A stretch of 64,000 nucleotides of DNA. It comes from a virus. Below, one piece after another: positions 33,048 through 41,976 of the stretch. The stretch spans positions 62,001 through 126,000 of IMG/VR virus record IMGVR_UViG_3300033182_000538; one strand, written 5' to 3'. Every line of letters starts with the position of its first letter. Within the stretch, counting starts at the first letter, position 1. Under the pieces are notes generated by a model. It searched no databases and had not been told where the DNA came from. It saw only the letters and a program-made list of their open reading frames with translations. The translations under genes and the position numbers were made by a program.

Positions 33048-34316
33048 TTACACTTTCTTTAGTTTAGGTAATTTCAAACCAACTTGAGTTGGGCCTTGAC
33101 CAGCACTATGAGTGTCAAGTATCTTTGACAATTTACTTGTCATATGTTCCTTCGTAAAGTTAGTTTTTACATAATGTCTATTCTTACGAGATTGCTCGTG
33201 AGCTTTCTTGTAGTTAGTATAAATAGCCTTCATTGTACCAGAAGCTTGTCCATAATTAATTTTAAACCACTTTGAACCCTTTCTAATCCAATCATTAGTA
33301 GCGGATGGATGTACATCTTGTAGTTTACCACCAACTAAAAAGTTGAAGTTTGGATTCAAGAAGTCTAAGTGACCTGACCAAGCAGATACAGCAATTGGCT
33401 TTCCACTTACACAAGCTTCTAACAAGGGTCTACCAAACCCTTCACCGTGAGTAAATGAAACGTGTGCTTTTACCTTCGGATGATTGTATAATGAATTCAT
33501 TTCCTCATCTGATAAATCACCATCAAGGATGTATACGTTAGGTAGATTTTTAGAACCAAGTGAATTACTAATCACCTCTATACGTTTTTTGATTTCGTGT
33601 ACACTTGTGATAGATGGCCCACCAATAGATGTTTTCAAAATGAGAGCTGGTTTTACTTTCTTATTTTTAAATGTGTTTAAGAATGTGTGAATCAGCCCAC
33701 CAACATTCTTTCTATCTTCACCAGGTATACCTTGTAACCAATGACCTACAAACAAGAAAGCAAACGATTCATCTACTTGTGACATCATATCTTTTACAGA
33801 CTGATGTACTTCAAGCTTATGGTCATATATTTTTGAGTCAAATCCTTCAAACAAAACTTCAACGGGTTTGGTAAGACCAATCTCACCGATTTTTTGTTTT
33901 GTCTTATCATCTACTTTATCATATTTAACTGATAATGTTTTTGCCGAATGATTCGAAGATACGATGTTTAAATCCATACGATTACACCCCTCGATAAACT
34001 GAGGACTAGCACTATCCGTTTCAATAACAGCCGAGACTCCAATGTTGAAGTTACCAACTGGTTGGAATTCATTTGGAATTGTAATTTGAATCCAAACATC
34101 CGGCTTTTGTTCTAACTTTAACAAGAACCTTGATGTTAAATCACTATCTTCTTGTGAGAGTGCGTTTTGTGGAGTCTCACCCCACTTTTGAGGTAAGATT
34201 TTGATATCCCACTCCTCTCCCTTAACTTCTATAAGTGACCTAACAAAATCTCTTGAACGTGCCCCATAACCACTTCTCGTAGCGATAGGACAACTAACTA
34301 CACATAACTTTTTCAT
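33048..34316 (-). CDS. GT4-like glycosyltransferase
   Basis: 422 residues. GT-B fold; the C-terminal donor site HGEGFGRPLLEACVSGKPI shows the EX7E motif. Its last residues are GLKLPKLKKV, repeated almost exactly at the N-terminus of the adjacent GT4 enzyme. Overlaps that gene by 4 nt. Confidence 0.82.
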   Translation of the reverse strand: MKKLCVVSCPIATRSGYGARSRDFVRSLIEVKGEEWDIKILPQKWGETPQNALSQEDSDLTSRFLLKLEQKPDVWIQITIPNEFQPVGNFNIGVSAVIETDSASPQFIEGCNRMDLNIVSSNHSAKTLSVKYDKVDDKTKQKIGEIGLTKPVEVLFEGFDSKIYDHKLEVHQSVKDMMSQVDESFAFLFVGHWLQGIPGEDRKNVGGLIHTFLNTFKNKKVKPALILKTSIGGPSITSVHEIKKRIEVISNSLGSKNLPNVYILDGDLSDEEMNSLYNHPKVKAHVSFTHGEGFGRPLLEACVSGKPIAVSAWSGHLDFLNPNFNFLVGGKLQDVHPSATNDWIRKGSKWFKINYGQASGTMKAIYTNYKKAHEQSRKNRHYVKTNFTKEHMTSKLSKILDTHSAGQGPTQVGLKLPKLKKV

Positions 34317-35731
34317 ACCTTGTAAATATTAAATCTTTCTCTTGGTTTCCAATTTTCAAAACATCCATCAATAGCATCAATGAATCTTTCACCCATACTT
34401 TCTGATGCCATTCCACTATCACCTGAAATCCACTCGTGACCTTTTTGACCAATTTTTTCTAAGTGTTCTCTACCAGCTCTAAAAGCAAATCCTAACTTTT
34501 CAGCTACATCCATAAAATCACATCTATCATCAAAGATATATGGAGTTACTGGCGAACCTTGAAGTGAACGATTTGATGGCCATACTACATAAGCCCAATC
34601 ACCATATGTGAGTAACTCATTGTTTTCCCACTTTCTCCTATCGTGTAAAGAGCCGTGTTCTACATAATCCTTTTCAGTCAATGGAATACCCATATATTCA
34701 AAACCACATTGGTCTTGAAGACCGCCAGTTACATTTACGATAATTGGTGTACCAGCTCTAAGTGCCTCACACGATGCAAGACCGAACCCTTCGTTTGATG
34801 CGATGTTAAGAATGATATCACCTGAGTTGTAATATAGATTCAAATCCTCGGTTGAGAATTTAGTATTAGTAAACTTGTATTCACCATAGTGACCATTGTG
34901 TTTGATTACTTCAGGTATATCAGTACCATTGTTATCACTTGGTACAGTGTGTAAGAACAAACATACTTTCTTATCTTGATGTTGTTTAGCAAACTCGTTA
35001 AATGCAAGTACTACATCACCTGGCACTTTTCTACGAATGTTTCTATTATTCCATAGAACCACAAAATCAAACTCAGTCAATCCAAACTTTTCTTTGAACT
35101 TCACCAACTTTTCATCATCTGATGGAACTGGTTTGAAAAGTTTAGATACTCCGTGTGGAATATACTTGTATGCCCAATCTTCCTTTGCCATACCATACTT
35201 CTCAAGAGTTCTCTTGTTAATACCATATGTTTGTTTTGAGATTGACATCAACAAATCACAACTTGCGTAGAACGGAGCGTTCCACATTGGGTCTGGTAAT
35301 GAATCCCAAATGTTATAATACATAATAGGACATATTTGCCTAACCTCGTTTTCCATATCATACAACCATTTCCAAAAACGTGGGTCGGTAAAGTGTAGGA
35401 TAGCATCTGGCTTTTCAAGGTTTATCAACTCCCTAAGAACACCAGGATTTCCGTAACCTGTATGTGCGTATATCTTTACATCGGCATCTTCAACACCAGT
35501 TTCCTTTCTCACATCTTCTGAAATATCAAATTTCTTTCCGTGGTCTGGATGTTTTAGTGCCGCACCTAACTGAACCCAATCGTATTTGTGAACAGTTGAT
35601 AGTACAATCTCTTTTGATTGTGTAGCGATACCACTATGTACTCTAAGGTCATCCGAAAGAAGTAGAATCTTTTTCTTCTTCGGTTTATTTGGGTCTACCT
35701 TTTTTAGTTTAGGTAGTTTTAATTCTTGCAT
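34313..35731 (-). CDS. GT4-like glycosyltransferase
   Basis: 472 residues. Starts MQELKLPKLKKVDPNKPKKKK, a basic leader, before the GT-B domain (ILLLSDDLRVHSGIATQ). The donor site is NEGFGLASCEALRAGTPII with the EX7E pair; the N-terminal domain has HFTDPRFWKWL. The leader peptide is shared with the C-terminus of the downstream GT4 enzyme, suggesting a common docking motif. Confidence 0.85.
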   Translation of the reverse strand: MQELKLPKLKKVDPNKPKKKKILLLSDDLRVHSGIATQSKEIVLSTVHKYDWVQLGAALKHPDHGKKFDISEDVRKETGVEDADVKIYAHTGYGNPGVLRELINLEKPDAILHFTDPRFWKWLYDMENEVRQICPIMYYNIWDSLPDPMWNAPFYASCDLLMSISKQTYGINKRTLEKYGMAKEDWAYKYIPHGVSKLFKPVPSDDEKLVKFKEKFGLTEFDFVVLWNNRNIRRKVPGDVVLAFNEFAKQHQDKKVCLFLHTVPSDNNGTDIPEVIKHNGHYGEYKFTNTKFSTEDLNLYYNSGDIILNIASNEGFGLASCEALRAGTPIIVNVTGGLQDQCGFEYMGIPLTEKDYVEHGSLHDRRKWENNELLTYGDWAYVVWPSNRSLQGSPVTPYIFDDRCDFMDVAEKLGFAFRAGREHLEKIGQKGHEWISGDSGMASESMGERFIDAIDGCFENWKPRERFNIYKV

Positions 35732-35758
35732 ATCGTAACTCTCTTGTTTTGTTTGATA

Positions 35759-35789
35759 TAAATATACGAAAAATATTTATTAAATCCTA
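35759..35789 (-). promoter_or_regulatory. Probable promoter at head of glycan module
   Basis: TATATTTA (35759-35766) preceded by TTTTTCG. At the expected 20-nt distance the -33 triplet is TAG, not TTG, so it is weaker or activator-dependent. Ends 27 nt before the GT4 start. Confidence 0.55.
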
Positions 35790-36124
35790 TTATAATCATC
35801 TTCAATTCGGACAATATCATCCTCACCAAAATATGTTCCTGTTTGAACTTCTATGAACTCAACAACTTCATCAGTTTCATTCCAAGCTCTATGTTTTGCT
35901 CCCAAAGGAATATTTATACTTTCACCATAATCTCTGAATACTTTATCATCATCCAAAACTATTGTAAGTGTTCCTTTTGTAACAATCCAAACTTCTTGTC
36001 GTTTATTGTGATATTGGTATGATAACTTTTGTCCAGGATTTACTGTAATCTTTTTGACCTTACATTCAGTCCAATCATAAAGTACTTCATACTTTCCCCA
36101 CGGTCTATTCTCTATAACTCTCAT
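35780..36124 (-). CDS. Mannose-6-phosphate isomerase type II-like cupin
   Basis: 114 residues, equal to the C-terminal cupin domain of ManC/WbpW-type enzymes. ENRPWGKYEVL, VNPGQKLSYQYHNKRQEVWIV (metal His/Gln/Glu), IPLGAKHRAWN and IEVQTGTYFGEDDIVR. It would interconvert Fru-6-P and Man-6-P, feeding GDP-mannose and so the Gmd branch. No guanylyltransferase domain is in the window. Confidence 0.88.
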   Translation of the reverse strand: MRVIENRPWGKYEVLYDWTECKVKKITVNPGQKLSYQYHNKRQEVWIVTKGTLTIVLDDDKVFRDYGESINIPLGAKHRAWNETDEVVEFIEVQTGTYFGEDDIVRIEDDYNRI

Positions 36125-36516
36125 TGTATAAATTTAGCGGTTTTACCACCTCTAACTAATACCCTACTGAAGTGGTTATATTCGTTTCTTTTTATTTCTC
36201 CAAAATAATAAATCTTATCTGAGCCTCTTACAATACAATCATATTGATGTAGAGGTTGTGTTGGATGATATGGTTTTTCGTAGTAGTCTTTATCCATCCC
36301 ACTATACAACGACATTGGAGTATGAGCTGGATTGTACTCTATGTACTTAACACCCATTTCCAATGCGAATTTACGAACCCATTTTTCTATACCATCCGTA
36401 TTACCACGAGTGATGAGAATTAACTCATCACCAAATTTTTGTTTTAGATTCCAAACAAGGTCTTTTATTTCAACCCTATTCTCATACTTCGGACTGCCTA
36501 TTAGTGCTATTCTCAT
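36121..36516 (-). CDS. SLOG-fold (DUF2493-like) protein
   Basis: 131 residues from MRIALIGSPKY; a longer frame overlaps the upstream gene. MRIALIGSPKYENR, then LITRGNTDGIEKWVRKFALEMG gives the SLOG gly-rich nucleotide-binding pattern. Members bind nucleotides or sugars; some act in stress or defence pathways. Precise role unknown. Confidence 0.65.
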   Translation of the reverse strand: MRIALIGSPKYENRVEIKDLVWNLKQKFGDELILITRGNTDGIEKWVRKFALEMGVKYIEYNPAHTPMSLYSGMDKDYYEKPYHPTQPLHQYDCIVRGSDKIYYFGEIKRNEYNHFSRVLVRGGKTAKFIQ

Positions 36517-37012
36517 TGTAGTTGAGTCTTTTTTGAACCTTTCTCCAATACTTTTCGGTTTGTTTCTTTTGTAGTCCCTTCGGCCCACCATTCCAACACC
36601 TAGCGATTTTCTCATATGTACTTGTTTCGTGATAATGATTTACGATTATTTTAAACATCTCAATAGACTTCTCTCTATCCCATCTATCATCCAATGTATA
36701 TACTAAGTCAGACCCACTCATAGATAAAACTCTATTTACTTCTTTCAACATTATAGGTCTGATTTGTAATACACCAACAGCATCCTCTCTCTTACAATAA
36801 GCATTTTCCTTACCTCTACTTTCAACCCAAATAAGAGCTTCTATCAATGGGGTTAGGTCTCTTGTGGGTTTTGTAATTTTTAGTTCAACTTTGGGAGTTG
36901 GGATTTCAAGTACTACTTCTTTCGTAGGAATCTCAATAATGGTTTGAGGTTCAACGGGATTAGATACCGATGATGTTAAAATAATTGCTGAAATTAAATA
37001 TAAAACTCTCAT
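36482..37012 (-). CDS. Exported lytic transglycosylase-like protein
   Basis: 176 residues. N-terminal signal or anchor (MRVLYLISAIILTSSVS), a Pro/Glu/Val-rich linker, then the SLT/lysozyme-like fold: LIEALIWVESRGKENA (catalytic Glu E64), AVGVLQIRP, and IARCWNGGPKGL. It would cleave peptidoglycan glycan strands in the periplasm, for lysis or DNA entry. Confidence 0.8.
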   Translation of the reverse strand: MRVLYLISAIILTSSVSNPVEPQTIIEIPTKEVVLEIPTPKVELKITKPTRDLTPLIEALIWVESRGKENAYCKREDAVGVLQIRPIMLKEVNRVLSMSGSDLVYTLDDRWDREKSIEMFKIIVNHYHETSTYEKIARCWNGGPKGLQKKQTEKYWRKVQKRLNYNENSTNRQSEV

Positions 37013-37015
37013 ACA

Positions 37016-37957
37016 TTAAGGTTTGATTCTTTCTTTTCTCGGACACAAATCACTTTTATTAAAAGGACAATACTTACAATTCTTGTTGTTCTTTCCGGCC
37101 AAAGCTGGAAACTCACCTTCGGTATTGTAAGAACCATCATCATTGAAAGACTTGGAAATAAACTCATCAAAACTTGTTGTGATGTTTCTCATAGTTCTAC
37201 TTCCGTGAGCTGGTACAAATTGTTGTACTCTCTTTTGAGCGAACATAGCCTCTTCCCATAGTTTTCTTTTGACAATGAAATACCTAACTTGAATCTTATC
37301 GATTGGGTATCCATATTGTTCTGAGAAAAACTTCTTATATAAGACTAATTGTGCGGTTTTTGTTTTATCTTTCTTTTGATACTCGTTCCAACCTTTTGTA
37401 GATGTTTTAATATCCCAAATCTCGATGATACCATCTTCAATGACTTCAAACACTAAATCAAGGAAACCCTTCATCATAATGTTTTTGTTGGATGTGGGAT
37501 AATAAATAGGTAACTCTACCCCAACCAATCTCATTTTCTTGGTGGAAAAGTATTCAGTCCGATTCTTTTTAATAAAGTCTATGATTTGTATACCATCATC
37601 ATAGAACTCATTCATTTCATCTTTGGTTGTAAACTTGACACCATAAACAGCCATCATCTTTTTGTACTCTTTGGCCATCTCATCTAATAAGATTTCATTT
37701 AAGTTCATCTCATTAGCAGCCGATGGGCCATCCTTATACAAAACTTGTAACCAACCTTGAAGTGTTTCGTGCATCGCTGTACCAAACACAAGATGAATTG
37801 AAGGGTCAAAGTCTTTGTGACCATCCATATAAGTCAACTTCCATTGTTTAGGACAATTAGCCCACATAGTGTATTGAGAATAGGAAACTTTAGAATCCCC
37901 CTGCTTTTCCTCGTGGACTGGAAAATTGAATATGTTAGACACCATTGACTTTTTCAT
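37016..37957 (-). CDS. PD-(D/E)XK nuclease, Cas4/RecB-like
   Basis: 313 residues. SYSQYTMWANCPKQW (first Cys, typical of the family), KGFLDLVFE (Asp), EIWDIKTSTKGW (D-x-K) and the C-terminal Cys cluster NCKYCPFNKSDLCP, which with the N-terminal Cys could hold a 4Fe-4S cluster. Probable 5' to 3' exonuclease in recombination or host DNA breakdown. The promoter -7 box ends 5 nt before its ATG. Confidence 0.85.
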   Translation of the reverse strand: MKKSMVSNIFNFPVHEEKQGDSKVSYSQYTMWANCPKQWKLTYMDGHKDFDPSIHLVFGTAMHETLQGWLQVLYKDGPSAANEMNLNEILLDEMAKEYKKMMAVYGVKFTTKDEMNEFYDDGIQIIDFIKKNRTEYFSTKKMRLVGVELPIYYPTSNKNIMMKGFLDLVFEVIEDGIIEIWDIKTSTKGWNEYQKKDKTKTAQLVLYKKFFSEQYGYPIDKIQVRYFIVKRKLWEEAMFAQKRVQQFVPAHGSRTMRNITTSFDEFISKSFNDDGSYNTEGEFPALAGKNNKNCKYCPFNKSDLCPRKERIKP

Positions 37958-37962
37958 CTATA

Positions 37963-37993
37963 TAAATGTAATAAAAAGATTTGAAACCACCAA
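37963..37993 (-). promoter_or_regulatory. Extended -33/-7 promoter, near-leaderless
   Basis: TTG (37991-37993), 20-nt spacer, TACATTTA (37963-37970), with the upstream TTAACAATTTCTTAACATTA element also seen at the left end. Box ends 5 nt from the nuclease ATG, so the mRNA may have almost no 5' leader. Confidence 0.8.
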
Positions 37994-38022
37994 ACCTTTA
38001 ATGTTAAGAAATTGTTAAAGTT

Positions 38023-38430
38023 TTACTTAGCCCACTTCTTTCTTTGGACTATCTGAGATATGATTCCGTATACACTTAAATCTTCGTAAGTGTCTTGGAT
38101 ATTTTCACCAACCTCATCTGGTTCACCTAATACAACTAATTGTTTTAGTCTCTGAATTTTGTCGTTCTTTCTAAACCATAGTCCCACTAATGATAGTTTA
38201 ATATCATCATCAGATTCTAAGTTAGTTCCGACTGAGATGTTACCAGGTCCGTAGTTTCTTTGTTTTTTACAAAAGGTTTCGTACATCTCATCTAAAATCT
38301 TTTTAAACTCTTTTGTAGTCTCAGGGTACAATCTTTCACAATACTCTATTGCGTTTTCTTCTTGCTTATCCTTTTCAACCCTCTCAGAATAATTCACCTT
38401 GTTTTTTCTTTCTTTTATTACTTCAACCAT
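38023..38430 (-). CDS. DUF1599 / nucleotide-modification-associated domain protein
   Basis: 135 residues. FCKKQRNYGPGNISVG, LWFRKNDKIQRLKQL and IQDTYEDLSVYGIISQ fit the all-alpha DUF1599 (Nmad1) family as remembered, found beside base-modification genes in phages and bacteria and distantly like MazG folds. Possible role in nucleotide or modified-base metabolism. Overlaps gene 62. Confidence 0.65.
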   Translation of the reverse strand: MVEVIKERKNKVNYSERVEKDKQEENAIEYCERLYPETTKEFKKILDEMYETFCKKQRNYGPGNISVGTNLESDDDIKLSLVGLWFRKNDKIQRLKQLVVLGEPDEVGENIQDTYEDLSVYGIISQIVQRKKWAK

Positions 38431-38858
38431 TTTTTGATTTCTTTTTTATCAACACCAAATTTTTGAATGATTTCCATCACCTCATCTTTGGATAATATTT
38501 CAAGGTAATCCTTGACTTCTCTCTGAGATACTTCAAAATATTTTGATAGGTAACTCAGTACTTTCTCATTGTATTTATCACTACCCTTTGCTTTGATGTA
38601 TTTATCAAAACTTCGTTTCTTAGGTAGAACATCTAAATACAATTTGTAAACATCCCTTGGATTGAGCTGACCAATGGTGTACTTTTGTAACTCATTGACC
38701 AACTCTAATAGTCCCATATTCATAGATAAAAATCTATTGACCATAAATGGTTCAAAGGTTTTTCTATCCATAACCGAAAGAGACTCCCAAGAGGTTTTCT
38801 TCTCCTTTATGCCAGAAAGATGCTGAAATAGTGTTTTAGCTTTCTTCGTTTCCGACAT
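38418..38858 (-). CDS. 62: Clamp loader small subunit, gp62-like
   Basis: 146 residues. FEPFMVNRFLSMNMGLLELVNELQ, then LPKKRSFDKYIKA and a helical C-terminus with two short repeats, matching gp62 of marine T4-like phages (T4 gp62 is 187 residues). Works with gp44 to load the gp45 clamp. It is separated from gene 44 only by a zinc-ribbon gene, supporting the call. Confidence 0.78.
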   Translation of the reverse strand: MSETKKAKTLFQHLSGIKEKKTSWESLSVMDRKTFEPFMVNRFLSMNMGLLELVNELQKYTIGQLNPRDVYKLYLDVLPKKRSFDKYIKAKGSDKYNEKVLSYLSKYFEVSQREVKDYLEILSKDEVMEIIQKFGVDKKEIKKWLK

Positions 38859-39114
38859 CTTCGATTAATTCTTTTGGAGTAAATTTAGGGTGTACAGTTC
38901 CACAATTGTTACAAATCACAACTGGAATAGGTAACATAGATGGTTGTCCGTTCGGCGATTGTACAGCCGATACCTCTTTGTACATTGTTAACTCATCGAA
39001 GAAAATACCATCACATTGTGGACAAGTTACATTTTTTAACTTACGAACATCCAAGTTCATAGTTGGGGACTTTGCGTGTTGTCCCATTTCTACAATTTTA
39101 CCTTTTTTAGCCAT
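38836..39114 (-). CDS. Zinc-ribbon protein in clamp-loader operon
   Basis: 92 residues. CPQC (31-34) and CNNC (68-71) form a zinc ribbon. Overlaps gene 44 by 1 nt and gene 62 by 23 nt. Role unknown; a structural or regulatory partner of the replisome is possible. Confidence 0.7.
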   Translation of the reverse strand: MAKKGKIVEMGQHAKSPTMNLDVRKLKNVTCPQCDGIFFDELTMYKEVSAVQSPNGQPSMLPIPVVICNNCGTVHPKFTPKELIEDVGNEES

Positions 39115-40037
39115 TACTTATTAATTCCCATTAAAATGTTTAACATCATCGCCATTACGTTGATTTCTTTATCAACTACCATAGAATCTTTGTACTGACC
39201 ATCTGCGATGTTTAAGATAGTCTGACCCACTTTACCACTTGCGTAATTATCTACCTCATCATAAAGAGCCCTATATAAAGGAGTAAAGTCCTTTACCTTA
39301 GAGTCAGCGATGATTTGTCTGATTTCAGTAAATTGTTGTTTTATATCACCAGTTTCTTTGAGAATGTTTATAACATTTTCAGTATAGTTCGCTTGAACAG
39401 TGGATGTAGCATCAATCTTTAATGTACCATTTACCACTTGTCGCTGTGCAGCATTTAATACTCTACGAATATCAGGATAACCACTATTGACAAGAACGGC
39501 AAGGTCTTCTTTATTGAACTCAACACCCTCTTCATTTAAGATATCAAACAATCGCTTTGCCACTTCTTTTTTAGATGGTGGTGTAATAGCGAATGTCTGA
39601 CATCTACTTTGGATTGGGTCAATCACTTTTTCGACATAGTTACAAGTCAAAATGAAACGAGTAGATTTACTGAAAGTTTCCATTAGATTACGAAGTGCAG
39701 CTTGAGCGTTTGGTGTCAAGTAGTCTGCCTCATCCAAGATTACAACTTTCCACTTACGGAATCCCATAGATGATGCGAATCCACGAATCTTATCACGAAC
39801 TGCATCTACGGAGTTTTCATCCGAAGCGTTGATGTACATAACATCACAATCAATCTGATTGGTAATGATTTTAGCGAGGGTAGTCTTACCTGTACCTGCT
39901 ACTCCGTAGAGTAACAAGTGAGGTACATCCTCATTCTCAATGTAAATCTTTACTTTCTCAAGGATATGTTCGTTTCCAACATAACCTTCTAAACTATTCG
40001 GGCGGTAGCGTTCCACCCAGAGACTATTATTACTCAT
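39114..40037 (-). CDS. 44: Sliding-clamp loader ATPase gp44
   Basis: 307 residues. AAA+ domain: WVERYRPNSLEGYVG, Walker A GVAGTGKT (45-52), Walker B VILDEAD (99-105), sensor 1 TCNY and the arginine-finger motif SRC. Pentameric loader with gp62. Overlaps the DruA-like gene by 4 nt. Confidence 0.96.
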   Translation of the reverse strand: MSNNSLWVERYRPNSLEGYVGNEHILEKVKIYIENEDVPHLLLYGVAGTGKTTLAKIITNQIDCDVMYINASDENSVDAVRDKIRGFASSMGFRKWKVVILDEADYLTPNAQAALRNLMETFSKSTRFILTCNYVEKVIDPIQSRCQTFAITPPSKKEVAKRLFDILNEEGVEFNKEDLAVLVNSGYPDIRRVLNAAQRQVVNGTLKIDATSTVQANYTENVINILKETGDIKQQFTEIRQIIADSKVKDFTPLYRALYDEVDNYASGKVGQTILNIADGQYKDSMVVDKEINVMAMMLNILMGINK

Positions 40038-41224
40038 CGACCTACTTCTTTTAAGTATTTCTTTTTACAATCTTCCCAAGACATTCCAATGATATCTAAG
40101 TAAAACAATGGTTCTGGCTTAATACGACCTTCATCATAGAGTTTTGTATATCTACGAATAGCTTTAGGTTTCCACCAATTCATTGTGTATTCATCACCAT
40201 CAACAAACTTTTTCTTCATATTTAACTGATTATCATCAATTTCATTACGAAGAAACTCATTCCCATTATCATACATCTGAGCGAAGTATACACCTCTTTT
40301 GAATCCGTGTTGATACTGAGATTGTTTGATTCCCAACTCTTTGAAAATCATAGTTAGAATACGTTGTTTTACACCTGATACAGGCCCTTCGATACCTTCT
40401 TTCTGAGTAGTATTCTTTGTATACTCTTCAGATTTATGTTCTTTCAACCATTGGTGCCACACATCGTAATATGTGTCATCTGGTTTAATTGATACCTTTC
40501 CTGCTGACTCACCCAATGTCTTAAAGTGTGGGATACCATTATATTGAGAGTGGATACCATACAAAGATGTGGTGCCTACTGCGATAAGGGTCTGACCATA
40601 TTTTTCTTTCCAATAATCTCTAACTATTGGGCTGGTCGTTAAACAGGCGACTAACTTACCACCTAAGAAATTGTATCCTAAAGGTTGTGTACATACAATG
40701 GTGGTAGCGATAGTAGTGTGATTTAATTTACCATCTTTGAATTTGTTGTCTTTTGACCAACCAATGTAGGTATCTCGAACTCCCAATGAGGTAACATCAG
40801 AACCCAACGAAACTAATCCTAATAACTTACCACTAACTCGGTCTTTGATGTATAACTTTACGTTACGACCTGGATTAGCTACGAAAGACATCGTGTGAAT
40901 CAGTTTACGGATTTCAGTCCAACGAGTGGATTCCTTTGAATCCTTAACAATCTCAACATATGGTTCAAGGGTCTCAATCTCTTGGATTGTTTGTTCTTTG
41001 TTCATAATGTCAGTTGGAGCCCACAATTGGTCAATATATTGAGCCATTGCGGCTTTCCTCTTCATAGAGTTGGATAAGTCTGAATTCCACTCATCCCACT
41101 TCTTGTAAAGAGTTTGTTCCTCTACAGTCATAGATTGAAGATAGTCCATATTCTCAATGAACTTCTTCTTCTCGTTATCGTAGTTGAACTCTGGCTTCGC
41201 TGGTTCTGTGTCCCAAAATTGCAT
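40034..41224 (-). CDS. DUF4338/DruA-like protein between clamp and clamp loader
   Basis: 396 residues. Middle part: LLGLVSLGSDVTSLGVRDTYIGW, LNHTTIATTIV, DYWKEKYGQTLIAVGTTSLYG and NGIPHFKTLGESAGK. The order LGxxSxG...RDxxIGW...KYGxxLxxxxT...YxxxxFxxLGxxxGK resembles the DUF4338 family that includes DruA of Druantia defence systems; this is from memory, without an alignment. N- and C-terminal extensions are phage-specific. Embedded between genes 45 and 44, it is likely co-expressed with the replisome. Confidence 0.5.
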   Translation of the reverse strand: MQFWDTEPAKPEFNYDNEKKKFIENMDYLQSMTVEEQTLYKKWDEWNSDLSNSMKRKAAMAQYIDQLWAPTDIMNKEQTIQEIETLEPYVEIVKDSKESTRWTEIRKLIHTMSFVANPGRNVKLYIKDRVSGKLLGLVSLGSDVTSLGVRDTYIGWSKDNKFKDGKLNHTTIATTIVCTQPLGYNFLGGKLVACLTTSPIVRDYWKEKYGQTLIAVGTTSLYGIHSQYNGIPHFKTLGESAGKVSIKPDDTYYDVWHQWLKEHKSEEYTKNTTQKEGIEGPVSGVKQRILTMIFKELGIKQSQYQHGFKRGVYFAQMYDNGNEFLRNEIDDNQLNMKKKFVDGDEYTMNWWKPKAIRRYTKLYDEGRIKPEPLFYLDIIGMSWEDCKKKYLKEVGR

Positions 41225-41225
41225 A

Positions 41226-41921
41226 TTACTTAATTTCTACTAAATAATAATTTGATTTAAATCCATCGTGCTCAAACGAAACGTGAGCAAGTCCTTGAGG
41301 AGAAATCTTCAATGAAGATGATTTAGCACCTCTATTAGCATTTAGAATTTCTTTCAAATACTTAGCTGAGAAAGAAATAGGTTCAACATCACCCTCACAA
41401 GTACAATCAACATTGATAGAGATTCTATTTGAGTTGATTTTAGAATAACCCAAGATTACCTCACCTTTGTTTTCTTTACAAGTGAATGTAAATGTATCTG
41501 AATCAGACATAGCACCCTTTGCTTTTGTAAACGTAGATACAAAGTCATCATCCATTGTGATTGTAGATGTAAAAGGAGGAAGTTGTTTCAACTCAGGTAC
41601 AACTGGAATCACCGATAAATCAGCCAACATATAGTTTACTGATGTTTTAGTGTCCGAGAAAACCAAAGCTGCGTCACCTTCGTTTACATCAACTTGACTA
41701 CCCAATACACCGAGTAGACCTTTTAGTTGAGATGTGGTGTAAACACCATACTCACCATTTGGAAATTCCTTCTCCTCAGATGATACACTACCCAAAAGAG
41801 TTTTGTCATCCGAAATAAAAGATACTTCCATTCCTTCATCGGTTGAGTTGATTTTTACACTCTCAACCTCACCACCCAAGTTATATCGGGCGATAAATCC
41901 TTCAAACGAACTTTTTTTCAT
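41226..41921 (-). CDS. 45: DNA polymerase sliding clamp gp45
   Basis: 231 residues (T4: 228). Beta-rich clamp fold; segments YTTSQLKGLLGVLG, LPPFTSTITMDDDF and ISFSAKYLKEILNANRG match gp45. Forms the trimeric processivity ring for gp43. It has its own promoter 24 nt upstream. Confidence 0.92.
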   Translation of the reverse strand: MKKSSFEGFIARYNLGGEVESVKINSTDEGMEVSFISDDKTLLGSVSSEEKEFPNGEYGVYTTSQLKGLLGVLGSQVDVNEGDAALVFSDTKTSVNYMLADLSVIPVVPELKQLPPFTSTITMDDDFVSTFTKAKGAMSDSDTFTFTCKENKGEVILGYSKINSNRISINVDCTCEGDVEPISFSAKYLKEILNANRGAKSSSLKISPQGLAHVSFEHDGFKSNYYLVEIK

Positions 41922-41944
41922 ACTTTTTATTGTTTAATGTTAGA

Positions 41945-41975
41945 CTAATATACGAAATTTATTTTTAATATCCAA
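41945..41975 (-). promoter_or_regulatory. -33/-7 promoter for gene 45 operon
   Basis: TTG (41973-41975), 20-nt spacer ending TTTCG, TATATTAG (41945-41952). Clear of coding sequence except that the -33 box precedes the gp43 stop. Confidence 0.87.
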
Positions 41976-41976
41976 A

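Noticed and set aside
17907-35731. Bacterial O-antigen or capsule locus, i.e. the window is a host chromosome or prophage
   Set aside because: The module is co-directional and of the same gene-overlap style and promoters as the flanking T4-like replication genes. No integrase, attachment repeat or Wzx/Wzy-type flippase/polymerase was seen.
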